Part shown: positions 46,801 through 57,413 of the stretch, piece after piece
Layout of the letters: every line of letters begins with the position of its first letter
Numbering within the stretch: position 1 is the stretch's first letter
Assembly: GCA_964023275.1 (NCBI GenBank)
Contig: OZ029921.1
Span: forward strand, 14,735,306 to 14,799,305
Length of the DNA stretch: 64,000 bases
Origin: Norana najaformis
Taxonomy: Eukaryota; Annelida; Clitellata; Crassiclitellata; Hormogastridae
Direction: 5' to 3'
Notes under the pieces: generated by a model
What the model saw: the letters and a program-made list of their open reading frames with translations, nothing else
Database searches by the model: none
Told to the model about the DNA's origin: nothing
Position numbers and translations under genes: made by a program

Positions 46801-49800
46801 ATTAAATTTTAATGAATTTTAAAGTTTGGGTCTTACCGATGGATGTGCCATCAAAATAAACATGTTATTCAGGTTTTGGAATTTTGTAAATTTTTTATTA
46901 TTATTTTGTGCTTTTTACTGAAGGTTGAACAGAAGAAGAAAACAAAATATGTGACAGCCGATGAATTATTAGCAACCAGTGTTGGACATAAAAGGACTGG
47001 GGAGAATGACAGCGACTTGGCCAAGGTCAAGGTGATTGACATGACTGGAAAGGAACAGCGAGTGCTGTCTGGTGAGATTCTGACCAGATTTATGTCTTTT
47101 CTGTTCTTCTGTAACATTATAATGAAACTGACTTTGGTATTAAATATTGTATCTTATTCCAAAAGTCTTGGTCGATGGCATGTCTGAGACTTTTCTGATC
47201 AGACTGATGTCATCATTTCCAGTGTGCATATGTGTAACCTATTTAGACACAGTATAGCTCCTTTTAGTACCTCTGAAAACTGCTGCACTTATTAGGCTAA
47301 ATGGTGTTAATGTTCATCAGAACAAAAAGTTCATCTGTAAGTATGCATATGCAGAATTGTATAGATGCATGCCAGAGCTTGCCTAGAGATGCTAGAAGAA
47401 TTTAGCAGAACTGTTTCTTGCACTTTAGCTATTGTCTTCTGTTTGTCTTTGATCAATGCATTTGCATTCATGCTGCTTTCAGTTAGTTCCACAGTATATT
47501 ACACAGTTCATAGTAAATGAGAACTTCTGTTTTATGGCTGTTTGTGGCATTTACTTAACAGGATACCACGCTTTGTCGATGAAGCATGACAAGCCACGAG
47601 AAGATGAAACCTCCATCAGAGTTCAAGAGAAACTATTTGATCTGCCTGAGTTGATGCACAATCTTGATCTGCTGGTTGACATGGCTGGCCAAGAAATAAT
47701 TAAAAATGATAAAAAGTAGGTCCTGTTTGCTTCAGTTTAAATTTGATGTTTGCTTTTGAGTCTTTTAAAATTTTCAGTGCGATAGCTACGTAGTTAAGTG
47801 CATTTGAAATGGGATCTAATACTAAATACTGTGGTTTATAATCAATATAGGAAATGCCTAGCAAGATTTCTGTGTAGGTCATACTTCATTAGTCAAGTGA
47901 TTAATGCAATCTGAAAACCTATCATTTACAATCATGAAAGCATTGTAAATATATCAGATCATGAATTTTTACATAATGTCCCATCCACATTACAGGAATA
48001 TCTAATTTAACGACTTCTGTAGTGCCATTATCAAAGCCAGAATTGTAATCCACTGGAGAAACCTACCCAGATATTCAAATAAATTACCACCATATATTAG
48101 GATAAATATATCCCATGAGGTTCTTCATGTTTTTTGCCCCATCACAGATTGTTAATGACTATAGATATTTGTGTATCAGTTGCACAAGAATGGCCCTTGG
48201 TTGTGAACTTAAGGGCATTTGATTTTTAGAGTTGTAACTGACAGATTCTTCTTGTTTTAGGTTGAAATATGAGAAGGATATGTTTGTAAACTTAGAGCAT
48301 GAACATGAAAGACTGGAGAAAGTGTGTGAAGATGAAGAAAAACAAATCCTGCGCATGACAGAGATCATAAAAATTGTTGAGGAGTAAGCTTTATGTTTAT
48401 TTATGAGAAAGCAGCTTTAGCTCTCTCTTTTACAATATGCTTGCTTTGGCTTGCCATATTTATTGTCATTTGTCTATTTGTGTATTGTTGGTACAGTGCA
48501 GTCCCATTCATGCGTGAATCTGCTTAACCTGCTGTTATGCCATAGCTCCGGATGAGAGATGTTAGCCCATGGTACAGTCACTACGTGTGCTGCATTGTTT
48601 AATATTCAGTCTCATTGTCATTATGTTAGATAGCCTGTATCAGCTGTAACAGCTGTCTCAGTGGGAGGTAACGGTTGCTGGCTACAGTTGACATCTAGCT
48701 TGAGTAGGACAGTACATTTCCAAAGTAGGTGAACTTAGTATGGCTGCACTTGTCTTCCCTTCCCAAACAGATAAAGGCACTACACCAGGTAGCAGCTGTA
48801 GCTGAGATAAATTATGGTACTTGTGCCTTTGCCTGCTGTAGGCAGCCCAGCTGTGCCCCTGCAGGAGCCTAGCCGCTCTTTCAGCCAAGGTTACAGTAGC
48901 TGTGTACCAATAGGCTTGACAGCCCAATTGACAGGACTTTACCTTTAAAATAATGCCTGGAAACAAGTTGTCTTAAATCACAAACACTGTTGCCCATAAT
49001 CAGACGAGAATGTGGTCTTGCAAAGTAATTGGAAAAAATTCATCTGATACAGTGCAAGTTCCTTCACATCAGGCAGCCTGTGTTGGAGCTTTCTAGCCAC
49101 ACTAAGACTTACATAAATCATACACTACTGTATTTCAGCATGGCCCTCTTAACCCACGGTTTGTTAACATTTGGTTGGAGTGACTGGCTTCCAACTACTG
49201 CACATAAATGGGACTGCACTGTAGCATACTTGCCTTATGGCCCAATGGTTGAATGTTTGAATTGACTTCTTAGCTCAGTTAGTGTAAGTAGGGAAGTAAA
49301 CCTCAAGTCCTGTAACACACTTTCTAGTATAGTGGAGTTCGTCCATTGTTGGTATTAGTGCAAAGTGTTTCAGTGAATATATTTTTAAAAAATCTGTCAA
49401 ATTGCTATTCAGTTGGCCTTTATGCCATGTGGATGGAAAAAATGGTCCAGTCTGTACAAGTGTCATTGTAACCAGTATGCCAAGTATTTATAGAAATGCT
49501 TCTATATGCTAGGAAATAATGAGTTGCAAGTAAAAAAGAAGCAACATTTTTACTTGCCATTTGTTTATCACTGTTGTTGTCATCATCATTGTTGCAATTG
49601 TTCGTTCTGTTGTTTTCGTGCCAGTGGCTATCATAATCCTAGGTGTTATTGGTTTCTGGTCAAATCTGTTTTGAGGTCTGTCAGAAAAGTTTTTCAGTGA
49701 TTGAGCACTGCAGACAGTGTTTCATTTTTGGTGTAGATGTGAGAAATGTCAGAAGGCCGGAGGAACAGAATCTCTGAGATTGTGTGCTAAGAATTTTGCC

Positions 49801-52800
49801 AGACTTCAAGGAGATTACTATGTTGAATACACGATGTATGATCTCTCATCTGTTGCAGTGGCTGTTGTCTTTCCTCTTGTATGTATTTGAAATCTCTTCA
49901 GTGCTAGTTTAAGTCTTCTGAGTTAACTAATTGCCTCAAGGTGCTAGTGATTTCTGTTAGTTGGATATGAATGAAGTCAGTCTTAAGTGGTAAATAAACA
50001 TGCTGATGATCATTGCTGCATAAACTTGTTGGGAGCAATAAAGAAACTTTAGTGATGGTAGAGTTGCTGACATTTGGATTTTCCCATTTGACTTCTTAAT
50101 GTGTTGCTTGTCATGAACAAGGGCACTGTATTAGTATTAGTTACCCACATACCTGTTCAGCTGGAATTATATTCATGTACCAATAAACACCTGCTAAATA
50201 ATTAACTGCTGATATATTATTCCCAAAGATTTTGAGAGATTCTTAAAGGATGACTTGTCTGCTATTTGAAACTACTTCATTACTTTTGCTTTTAACGCAT
50301 CATCAGTTGACCACTCCAATGTTTCAGCTTACTCTGAAATTGTTACAGAAAATGTATTTAAGATTAAACGTTAAACCTTGTTTTTACAGGTGAAGAGTGT
50401 TTTTGAAGGCTGGGAGCCACTGAGAAACCCAACGCAGGGAATCGAGACAATGAGGCAGTGGAAAGGCATCCTTGAGGGTGAAAACCAGCCAATCTACAAC
50501 CAGGGCCATCTGACCTCTCGGGCCATGTTGCCTTATGATCGGTTGGTCTGGGAAGTTCTCATGCCTGTGATACGGAACACAATCATGTAAGCAATTAACG
50601 GTTTCATTATTTAACGATTTAAGAGATCTGTGTAGCATCAGTTTGTTATTCTTTATAAGATGATCTATGAATATAAATGTGCATCTGCTTCATCTGATGT
50701 ACTACCAGGCAACCTGTTTACAATGCTCCATAGCTTTTCAAAGAGTTTAAAGATAGACTTGATGTGCAAATTGTCACATGCTTGAAACTCTGCCTTTTCT
50801 GTTGTTTCGACATAACCTCTGTACCTTGAGTGTGAAATCTCAAGGCATCATGTGGTTGAGTCATATTATGTGTAACTAAAGGTTGTTCTGTAACTGGATT
50901 TTGTTGTTTTCCTGTTTGCACTTCAATGAAAGATCCTTTACCTGAAGACTATGCATGTGAAGACTCTTTCTTAGATACTGTGATGAATGAATGAATGGCA
51001 ACTTTTTCTTGGCACTCACAAGGATTTTGCAAGTTTTTGAGCTAAGTTTGTTTACTTTTCTTACTGTTTTCTAAAAAGATTGCGAATTGTTCTTTACATT
51101 GTAATAAGTGGCTTTATGGCTTTGATGTAGGAATAACTGGAATGTGCGCTATCCTGATGGTTTAATCCGAATGCTGGAAGAATGGCATCCTCTGATGCCA
51201 GAGTGGATGATGGCCAACATTCTTGAAAAGTTTGTCTTTCCTAAACTGCAGGTGGAAGTGGAAAATTGGAATCCACTGACAGATATGATGGCTATACATA
51301 TTTGGATTCATCCTTGGCTTCCACTGATGGGTATAGTTTTTATTGAACTTTTACTTGTTTTCTTCTGCAGAGGAGTGCTCAACTGCTCTGTTTGATTTTT
51401 GTTTATAATAGTGGCTGTGTTTTATATGATATATGGTAAAATCTGATAATTGATCTGACTGTTGTTGATACTTTATTGAGGCTATATCATTCAACTACAA
51501 ACACTGGAAACTGGATTCTCTTGAACATGTCCGTTTTGCACTTTAGAGAAACTCTATGGTGTTGCAGACATTAGTTTAGATTGTATACGTTATGTTTTAT
51601 CTCTGTTACAAATATCTGATGATCTAACAGTCTCTGAAAGTAAATCGTTTGGTAATTCGTTGCAGTAAATTGTATGATACTTGTTTCAGTCTGGTTATCA
51701 TTTTACAATGTCTTGATTTGATGGGGTCTGTGAACAGGCATTGGTGTGTCGTTGATCGACCTTGTGTATTTATTCTGATAGCACTGTTGAAGTTTTAAGG
51801 TTAGAAAAGATTCACTTTTATTTACTATATTAAATTTAAAAATTCTGTGTACTATATCATAATACTTGGTAGTCTCTGATAATCTTTTGTTTGTTTTTTG
51901 TAGCTGATCGTCTTGAACCTCTTTACATTCTGATCCGACAGAAGCTTTCCAATGCCCTGACCAAGTGGCATCCATCAGACAGATCTGCCAAATTGATACT
52001 CCAGCCATGGGTTGGCGTCTTTAACCCAAGTCACATGAACGTCTTCTTGGCTAAGAACATTGTCCCTAAGTTGGCTCTCTGCATGCATGAGTTCTCTATC
52101 AATCCTCATCAGCAGCAGCTGGGTTTGTTCTTTTTAATTGTTATCTATTTTTATGAATAAGTTAATTGAATCATTCTTCGAATTAAAGCCGTTCATCAGG
52201 GCAATCTCTTAAATAGCTCTTCTAGGCCTTTGATTACTGGTAGGTCTGTGAGGTAAGTATTCAGGCCATACGGTCTCATGCACCAACGCATTTTGATGAG
52301 CCTGATGCTGTGGTCTGCAAGTCTCTTACCGGTAATCAATCACCCAATTACAGTTTAAACACGTATGCTATCTCATTCCTCGAGTGGTGACATTCATCAA
52401 AGACCTACGCTGTCAAAGCATCGTAGGCGTGTATACGGAAATGCGAACCTGAAACTTTACTGAAAGTTGCAGCTGTTGTGTTTCAGTCAACATTTTGTCT
52501 TATCAGATGGACTTAGCACTGAAGTAAATTCACGGGACCGAAAACCATTTTCGTAATCGATCTTTTCGTCTTATCAGTTTTGTCTTAAGAGAATAATTTA
52601 ACGTTATTATCGATATACATCGGAACGGACCAAGTTTTCATTTCGTACTAAGCAATATTTTGTCCTATCCGTTTTCGTCTTAAGTGATTTGCACTGTACT
52701 GTATTGATTGTAGATGCCTGGGAGTGGGTGATGTTATGGTTAGATATTATTCCACCAGTCAGCATGGTCAAAATCCTCACTGAAAACTTCTTTCCGAAGT

Positions 52801-54462
52801 GGATGCGAACTCTGTCAACATGGCTTTCATCCAATCCGAATTTTGATGAAGTGACCAAGTGGTACCTCGAGTGGAAAGCAAGGTTTCCAGAACAACTGCT
52901 TAGTGATGTTTCCATAAAAAGTTAGTTGTTAAATTATTACAAAACTTTTGTTTCTGTTAAATCTAGTGATTGTAATCTGGTACATGTTTTAGTCTCTGGT
53001 TTGATGCCTTTTATCTTGTCAACTGGTTATAATGTTTCTTGTTCTAAAAATTCTTACAGGTATAGACAATATGAGACACCCATCCAAATAGGAAACATGA
53101 CTTATTTAAGATGTTTGGTAAAAGGTGCTATGTAAATAACCAGATATGTACATACGACCGAGTACTTTTGACTGAGCACATTAAAACCTTGTATTGGAGC
53201 AACGATGGATATTGTTCAACTCTCGGTCACATCATGCACTGTGTTATTGGGTTTGTGCTTCAGTCAGGCTAAACCTCTGAAGATTGTTGTTGATAGAGGC
53301 ATTAAATAAAGGATTGTTTACATGCTTGAACAACTTCATGATGATAAATGTTTCCTGTCTCAAACTTTCATTGAGTTGTCTTTCATGGTATGTAGAGCAG
53401 AACAAAAATGCAACCATAAAGGTGGTTGTGTGTGAATAAGGCGTTTACTTTCTTAGTTAGTTACCTTTTTAATTAGTTCTTAACCTGACAATGTCTGATA
53501 CCCGATTGACTGCCAAGTATGTGGTTCACCAAAGGATGCAAGTTGAACAGAAATCTTGAAGTATTTTTCTGTCCTGTGTTGATTAAACCTCTGACTCTGG
53601 AATCGGCAGTCCTGCATGCTTGCCCTGAACTAGCACATTGTAAAGCTTAACAAGCATTAATCAGTCTGCCTTTTGCTTTAGTGACTGAATGAAATATTGC
53701 AGGCTGTTGGAATGAGGCTCTGGAACTGATGAACCGTGCTGTTGTGGATCACACTCAGCCAGGAGCTCGGGAAAATGTTGCATACCTGACCCTTACTGAA
53801 CGCCGTCGAGACTTTGAACCAGATCGCAAAGATATTCCTGAGGTCTGTACATCATTAACAGATTTGTGGATTTGCTTATTATGAACTGCAAGCCCACCTG
53901 GGTGATTTACTGTAATATTTCTTTACCTCATAAAGTTTGCACTTTTTTAAGGTGTTTTGTGTAATGTTATATTGTGGGTATCGTATTGTGTTACTTAGTT
54001 GTACACGTTCTTTTTATCTAGTAAATATTGCCACATGCATAAGTGAATGTGTTGGCTTGGTCATTTCGAACATTTTGGAGCATCATTTGGTTTTGAATGA
54101 ATAGGACACTCCTGTAAATGGCTGCAAATCGCAAATGTATTCTATGTCTTATAAAAGATATTATATAAATGTCCTGAAAAAACTAAACATTCCTCATGTT
54201 TTTAAACCTTTTTTAGACAAGCCAGTCAGTGACGCTGGGCTTTACAAATATTCCGACGACAGTTAAGGAGTGCATTGAACAGCGAGCAGAAGAGACTGGA
54301 GTACTTTTTATGCCAATCCCGAACAAGACACACCAAGGTCGCCAGATCTACAGACTCGGACGAATTCAGATTTCCATTGATCACTCGGTGATTCATTATC
54401 TTGAAAATGGACAGTGGAACATGACCAGCTCAGTTGATACAGTCATTAACAAGGCAGAATAA
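40854..54462 (+). CDS. TFIP11: Tuftelin-interacting protein 11 homologue (complete, 15 coding exons)
   Basis: Exons: 40854-40950, 43550-43707, 44835-44926, 46036-46078, 46334-46546, 46924-47071, 47562-47715, 48261-48383, 49737-49878, 50390-50586, 51131-51330, 51904-52122, 52714-52920, 53703-53842, 54217-54462. They total 2379 bases, 792 residues plus stop, close to the roughly 840 residues of vertebrate TFIP11, and all phases match. TFIP11 (yeast Ntr1/Spp382) uses its G-patch to activate the helicase DHX15 and release the intron-lariat spliceosome in the nucleus. Order: acidic N-terminus with [19 protein letters not shown]-patch [15 protein letters not shown] in 46334-46546; [14 protein letters not shown]; coiled-coil heptads in 47562-48383; then the GCFC region with [39 protein letters not shown] and [11 protein letters not shown]. 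The start [19 protein letters not shown] aligns with the family N-terminus. Confidence 0.93.
40994..41313. mobile_element. Terminal-inverted-repeat element with a transposase-like start in TFIP11 intron 1
   Basis: Perfect 14-base inverted ends, CTTCTGCGGCGGAA at 40994-41007 and TTCCGCCGCAGAAG at 41300-41313, enclose 320 bases. A second GCGGCGGAAGCTTCCGC-like palindromic piece lies inside the right end. The interior has a short plus-strand frame from the ATG at 41134: [20 protein letters not shown] and on to [12 protein letters not shown]. The F-x-S-x-x-EAE-x-FV-x-x-YC pattern resembles the start of FAR1/MULE or ZSWIM-type DNA-binding domains. This suggests a deletion derivative of a MULE-like transposon. 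Confidence 0.5.
42808..43299. mobile_element. Inverted-repeat (MITE-like) element in TFIP11 intron 1
   Basis: The left end GCCCATCCATATATTACGTA and the inverted right end GCCCATCCAAATATTACGTA differ at one base over 20, and the match continues through CGCAA/TGCAA. C-rich blocks (CCCCCTTCCCGCC; CCGCCCCCCTCGCC) lie inside each end, and GCGTACGTACA-like palindromes occur in the right half. The central part is AT-rich with no real ORF. Ends and size resemble 15092-15573. Confidence 0.7.
43898..44540 (-). mobile_element. LINE reverse transcriptase fragment in TFIP11 intron 2
   Basis: On the minus strand, [20 protein letters not shown] (about 44430-44495) is the FDTVDH catalytic block. A frame change near 44330 leads to [18 protein letters not shown] and then [13 protein letters not shown], the palm motif with both aspartates, then [20 protein letters not shown]. 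This is the order of CR1/L2/Jockey-type reverse transcriptases. The frameshift and missing N- and C-terminal parts show it is inactive. It lies antisense to TFIP11 and starts about 190 bases after exon 2. Confidence 0.88.
44937..45678. mobile_element. 712-base insertion flanked by 15-base direct repeats, with palindromic ends
   Basis: ATATTTTGTCTTAAC occurs at 44937-44951 and again at 45664-45678, flanking 712 AT-rich bases. The insert begins TAGAGATGTAAAAAAACATG. It carries several copies of the perfect palindrome TGAAATATTTCA, or near copies, just inside both ends (about 44984-45050 and 45617-45665). ACATG followed by a T-run recurs on both sides. The flanking repeat looks like a target-site duplication. 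No ORF is seen, and the element class is unknown. It starts 10 bases after the TFIP11 exon-3 donor. Confidence 0.55.
46036..46546 (+). CDS. TFIP11: G-patch exons of TFIP11
   Basis: Exon 46334-46546 holds the glycine-rich core [18 protein letters not shown] followed by [11 protein letters not shown], the canonical TFIP11 G-patch. The preceding 43-base exon 46036-46078 supplies the helix before it, ending SILRMM. Family members usually have a W-x-x-HT-x-GIG-x-KLL-x-KM segment at this point; here it reads [14 protein letters not shown]. Both splice sites and phases fit. Either this exon has diverged strongly or it is a chance open exon and the true helix exon is missing. Confidence 0.75.
46660..46815. 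repeat. Degenerate tandem repeat in TFIP11 intron
   Basis: Variants of CACTGCTTTAGATAAAATTGAAT recur about six times with 20-30 base spacing. The units are imperfect and the limits are approximate. Confidence 0.4.
50390..54462 (+). CDS. TFIP11: GCFC and C-terminal domain exons of TFIP11
   Basis: Six exons encode the conserved C-terminal half. Recognisable blocks are [114 protein letters not shown] and [20 protein letters not shown]. The last corresponds to the end domain of TFIP11. The stop is TAA at 54460-54462. Confidence 0.93.
52485..52700. repeat. Repeated TTTTCGTCTTA motif block in TFIP11 intron
   Basis: Four to five variants of TTTTGTCTTATCAG / TTTTCGTCTTAAGTG occur between 52492 and 52690, directly before the exon at 52714. 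The outer two share the longer degenerate pattern TTTTcGTCTTA...TTAGCACTG / TTTGCACTG. It looks like a small transposon remnant. Confidence 0.4.
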
Positions 54463-55646
54463 GTTCAAGTGCAGCAAACTTAACTGACTTTTGAATTCTT
54501 AATGTTTTAAGCACCAGTCCCTGGACTGAACAGATTGCTAAATGTGCTAGAACTTGTTGAAACAATAAACTTTAGAGATCTGCTATGTAGTGTTTAAAAT
54601 AATTCTATGCAACTGTGCATTGAGGCTTACTGTAAGGCCCTATATGGTGTTTTCAGGCAGAATTATAGTATTTTGTAATCTGCATTCTTTTTTTGAGCTG
54701 AAAATGGATTTAGATTAAACTGTGAGGTAGTCATTTGAGTTGATTAGGTTATATAGTTGTCAGGTCTTCTTGGAAATTGTAACGTTCTCATTCAGTGTAA
54801 TGTAACTCGGAAGAAATCTAACATGTATTCATAACATATTCGTATTCAGAAATACAATATAGAAGCAATCTACATCGTCCAATCTGATGACCAGACTAGA
54901 AATTAGATCAATAATGGTGTTGAATGGTTTGTGGTGACCAAACAGTAACAGAGTAACACGGTTTATAATACAGTACAGTAAAATATGTGGCATCATGACC
55001 TACTACTTCCAGTACTGTTTGTAGATAAACCAGGCTATGTTTTACTGTGGAGAAAAAGATGTGCATGAATAAATGATCAATCATTATCTGACAGACTGAA
55101 ATCTGTATTATCTCTTCTGTTCTTAATTTACAATCTTGTTAGACAATATTTACAAATCATTTTTGCTTGATTTGGAAACATACAAGAAGTGCCAAAATTT
55201 GCATGCACAAGTGTTTAAAAGAAGCCAAATGGGCCGACTTATTCACAAAGTGAATTGATTTCTAAGCATGCATTAAAATAGAGAAACTATATAATGGGCA
55301 CAAGTGCAATTTGTTTGAAAGAAAACGGCTTTCTAATACTAATTTATTGTTCTACAGTTTCAACGCCTAAAACGCTAAAACTCCAACATAGGATTTGTGC
55401 AAAACCCATTGCACTAAATGAATGCAGGTCTCGGTGAACAACTGACTACAGAACTTAAGTGAAATATGGATCTCCTGAAAAGATTCAGTTTAAATGGTTA
55501 TCTTGACTAAAGTCTAGTATTAATTTTAGTTAAACACTGGTCTTAGTTAAACATTCATCTTGGGGTAACAGTCTCTCTGAAAAATTAAAACTGGTAAAAA
55601 AAATGGGTTTGTAAAGAGAAATTACATATCTACAGACTCTAGAAAT
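54463..55646. other. Convergent 3' UTR region between TFIP11 and Prickle
   Basis: The stop codons of TFIP11 (plus) and Prickle (minus) face each other across 1.18 kb. A minus-strand AATAAA at 55343-55348, 299 bases past the Prickle stop, is a candidate poly(A) site for Prickle. No ORF of interest is present. Confidence 0.6.
54564..54569 (+). promoter_or_regulatory. Poly(A) signal of TFIP11
   Basis: AATAAA 102 bases after the stop codon, followed by a GT-rich stretch (TAGTGTTTAAAAT). Confidence 0.55.
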
Positions 55647-57413
55647 TTATGAAATTATGCACTGCTTGCTTTTGCGTTTCTTTAGTCGTCTAGGCGATGG
55701 TGTTACTGGTTCTGCATGCGGAATTGGTGGTCTGTCAAGGTAATAGTCGAACTCGGAGTCACCACTTGAACTGGAACATGTGCTGCAAGCATCCCATTCT
55801 AACTGCAAGTGCGAAAACTGATCAGTTAATCTTTTGCAGTTAGATGGTGCAGAGTCAGGTGATTGGTGATGATGAAAAGGCCTGGTTGAAGATAATTCAT
55901 CTGGAAAATGAACAGACTTTGCTAAGTGGTGTGTTCCTAGTTTTGGCTGTCCGTGTGATCGAGGATTTGCTGAGAATTCGTGCTGATGGCGTTTGACCCT
56001 TCTGCGCTTGAGTGCACTGTCTGAAGCATATCCACTAGGGTGATGTCTTCCTGTGGATTCCATCTTCTGCATCTCAAGGTTAGCTGTCTTCGATGCGTGG
56101 CTTCTAGACGGTTTCAGAGGTTTCTCTCTCCAGTCCCTGTCACAGACAACTGATGTGTATGACAGATCAGGTAAAGATGTCTTATAATGACAAATACAGG
56201 GAAAATTTTTGCAATATGTGCAGAATTTGGTTAACTGTATTTGTGGCAATTCAGGGTTTCTGTGTGTTGGATAATAATCCCATTGATTTGAAGCTCCTGG
56301 TAAATTTGGCATTTGCAAACTACTGTCCTCTACTGAAGGCTCTGCATCATACTGTTCATTAACAGGTGACAGTTTGCCAGCAGCATGTGCACTGGACATG
56401 ATGGTGAAAGGCATCATACTAGGCACTGGATACAAGACATCACTTTCTTCTGGATGGTCCGATTCAACAGTCTGAGGAGATAGAGTCCTGTTGACGATTT
56501 GAAGTGAACAAGGACAGTCGACGAGTGACTTTGTTGTCGGACTGTTTAAAGAATATTTTTCTGGGTCAATCATGTAATCTGCTGGACAGATAGTCGGCGG
56601 AGAAGTTTTAGACTGATCTTTCGTTGTTTTGGAGTCATTCTGACCACCTTTGCCAACTACTGCTTTGCTGTGTACGTGTGGAGACATGCTGGATTTCGTT
56701 TTAGGGCTGTTGCCAAAATCTTTATCCTTAATGAAAACTGAAACATCACTGGTGTATGCCCACATTTTTTTATTATTGTCTCCAAGGCTCATTTCTTTTT
56801 CTGAAATGTGCCCAACCGAATTTGTAAAAGTGAGATTGAGGCCAGAGTCTGTTTCTGTCAGATTATGGCTGTCTTGAAGAGATGTATTTGTCCATTTAAA
56901 GTTGGCATCACTGTAAGTAGACACAGTGCTGCGATCATCTCGGTTAGAAACTGATTCCCAACCAATGCAGTCTTCTGGCAGACTGCAGTCCATTGAAACT
57001 TTTGCCATTCCCACATCGCTGTTCAGCTTGCGTGTGCTACAGCTGACTACATTTGAGCCTGGAATTCTGGTCGACCCTGTCAGACAGTCCGCAGAACAAT
57101 ACAACTCTGACTGTTTTGGTAGAAAAGGTTGGCCTATAAGTGACTTGCGACAGTTTCTGCATGAGAAACATGCATCCCTAGCATGCCACTGACGTGCGTT
57201 GTGAGTCATTCGACCCTCTTCTAAGCCAATGCCCTGTCCACACGTCTCACAGCAATCTGTGTACAGCAGCTCAAAGCAGAGGCAGCAGTAAGGCCGACCG
57301 TCGCGCATCAGATACTGTTGACCAGCAAGAAGTTTGTTGCATTCAAAACAGGCAAAGTGTCGCATGTGCCAGCTACAACCTTCTGCTTCAGTACATTCAT
57401 CAGCAAATATTAT
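55647..57413 (-). CDS. PRICKLE: LIM2-LIM3 and C-terminal tail exon of Prickle
   Basis: One 589-codon exon (stop included). Residues 1-60 carry LIM2 ([20 protein letters not shown], then ECNKLL and [10 protein letters not shown]). Residues 60-112 carry LIM3 ([20 protein letters not shown], then [17 protein letters not shown] and YCSADC). The rest is a Ser/Thr/Pro-rich tail with a histidine-rich [10 protein letters not shown] stretch, a basic RRRVKRHQH cluster, the [16 protein letters not shown] block and the final CIIS. The acceptor is GTTGTAG/ATAATA at 57414. Confidence 0.93.
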   Translation of the reverse strand: MIFADECTEAEGCSWHMRHFACFECNKLLAGQQYLMRDGRPYCCLCFELLYTDCCETCGQGIGLEEGRMTHNARQWHARDACFSCRNCRKSLIGQPFLPKQSELYCSADCLTGSTRIPGSNVVSCSTRKLNSDVGMAKVSMDCSLPEDCIGWESVSNRDDRSTVSTYSDANFKWTNTSLQDSHNLTETDSGLNLTFTNSVGHISEKEMSLGDNNKKMWAYTSDVSVFIKDKDFGNSPKTKSSMSPHVHSKAVVGKGGQNDSKTTKDQSKTSPPTICPADYMIDPEKYSLNSPTTKSLVDCPCSLQIVNRTLSPQTVESDHPEESDVLYPVPSMMPFTIMSSAHAAGKLSPVNEQYDAEPSVEDSSLQMPNLPGASNQWDYYPTHRNPELPQIQLTKFCTYCKNFPCICHYKTSLPDLSYTSVVCDRDWREKPLKPSRSHASKTANLEMQKMESTGRHHPSGYASDSALKRRRVKRHQHEFSANPRSHGQPKLGTHHLAKSVHFPDELSSTRPFHHHQSPDSAPSNCKRLTDQFSHLQLEWDACSTCSSSSGDSEFDYYLDRPPIPHAEPVTPSPRRLKKRKSKQCIIS

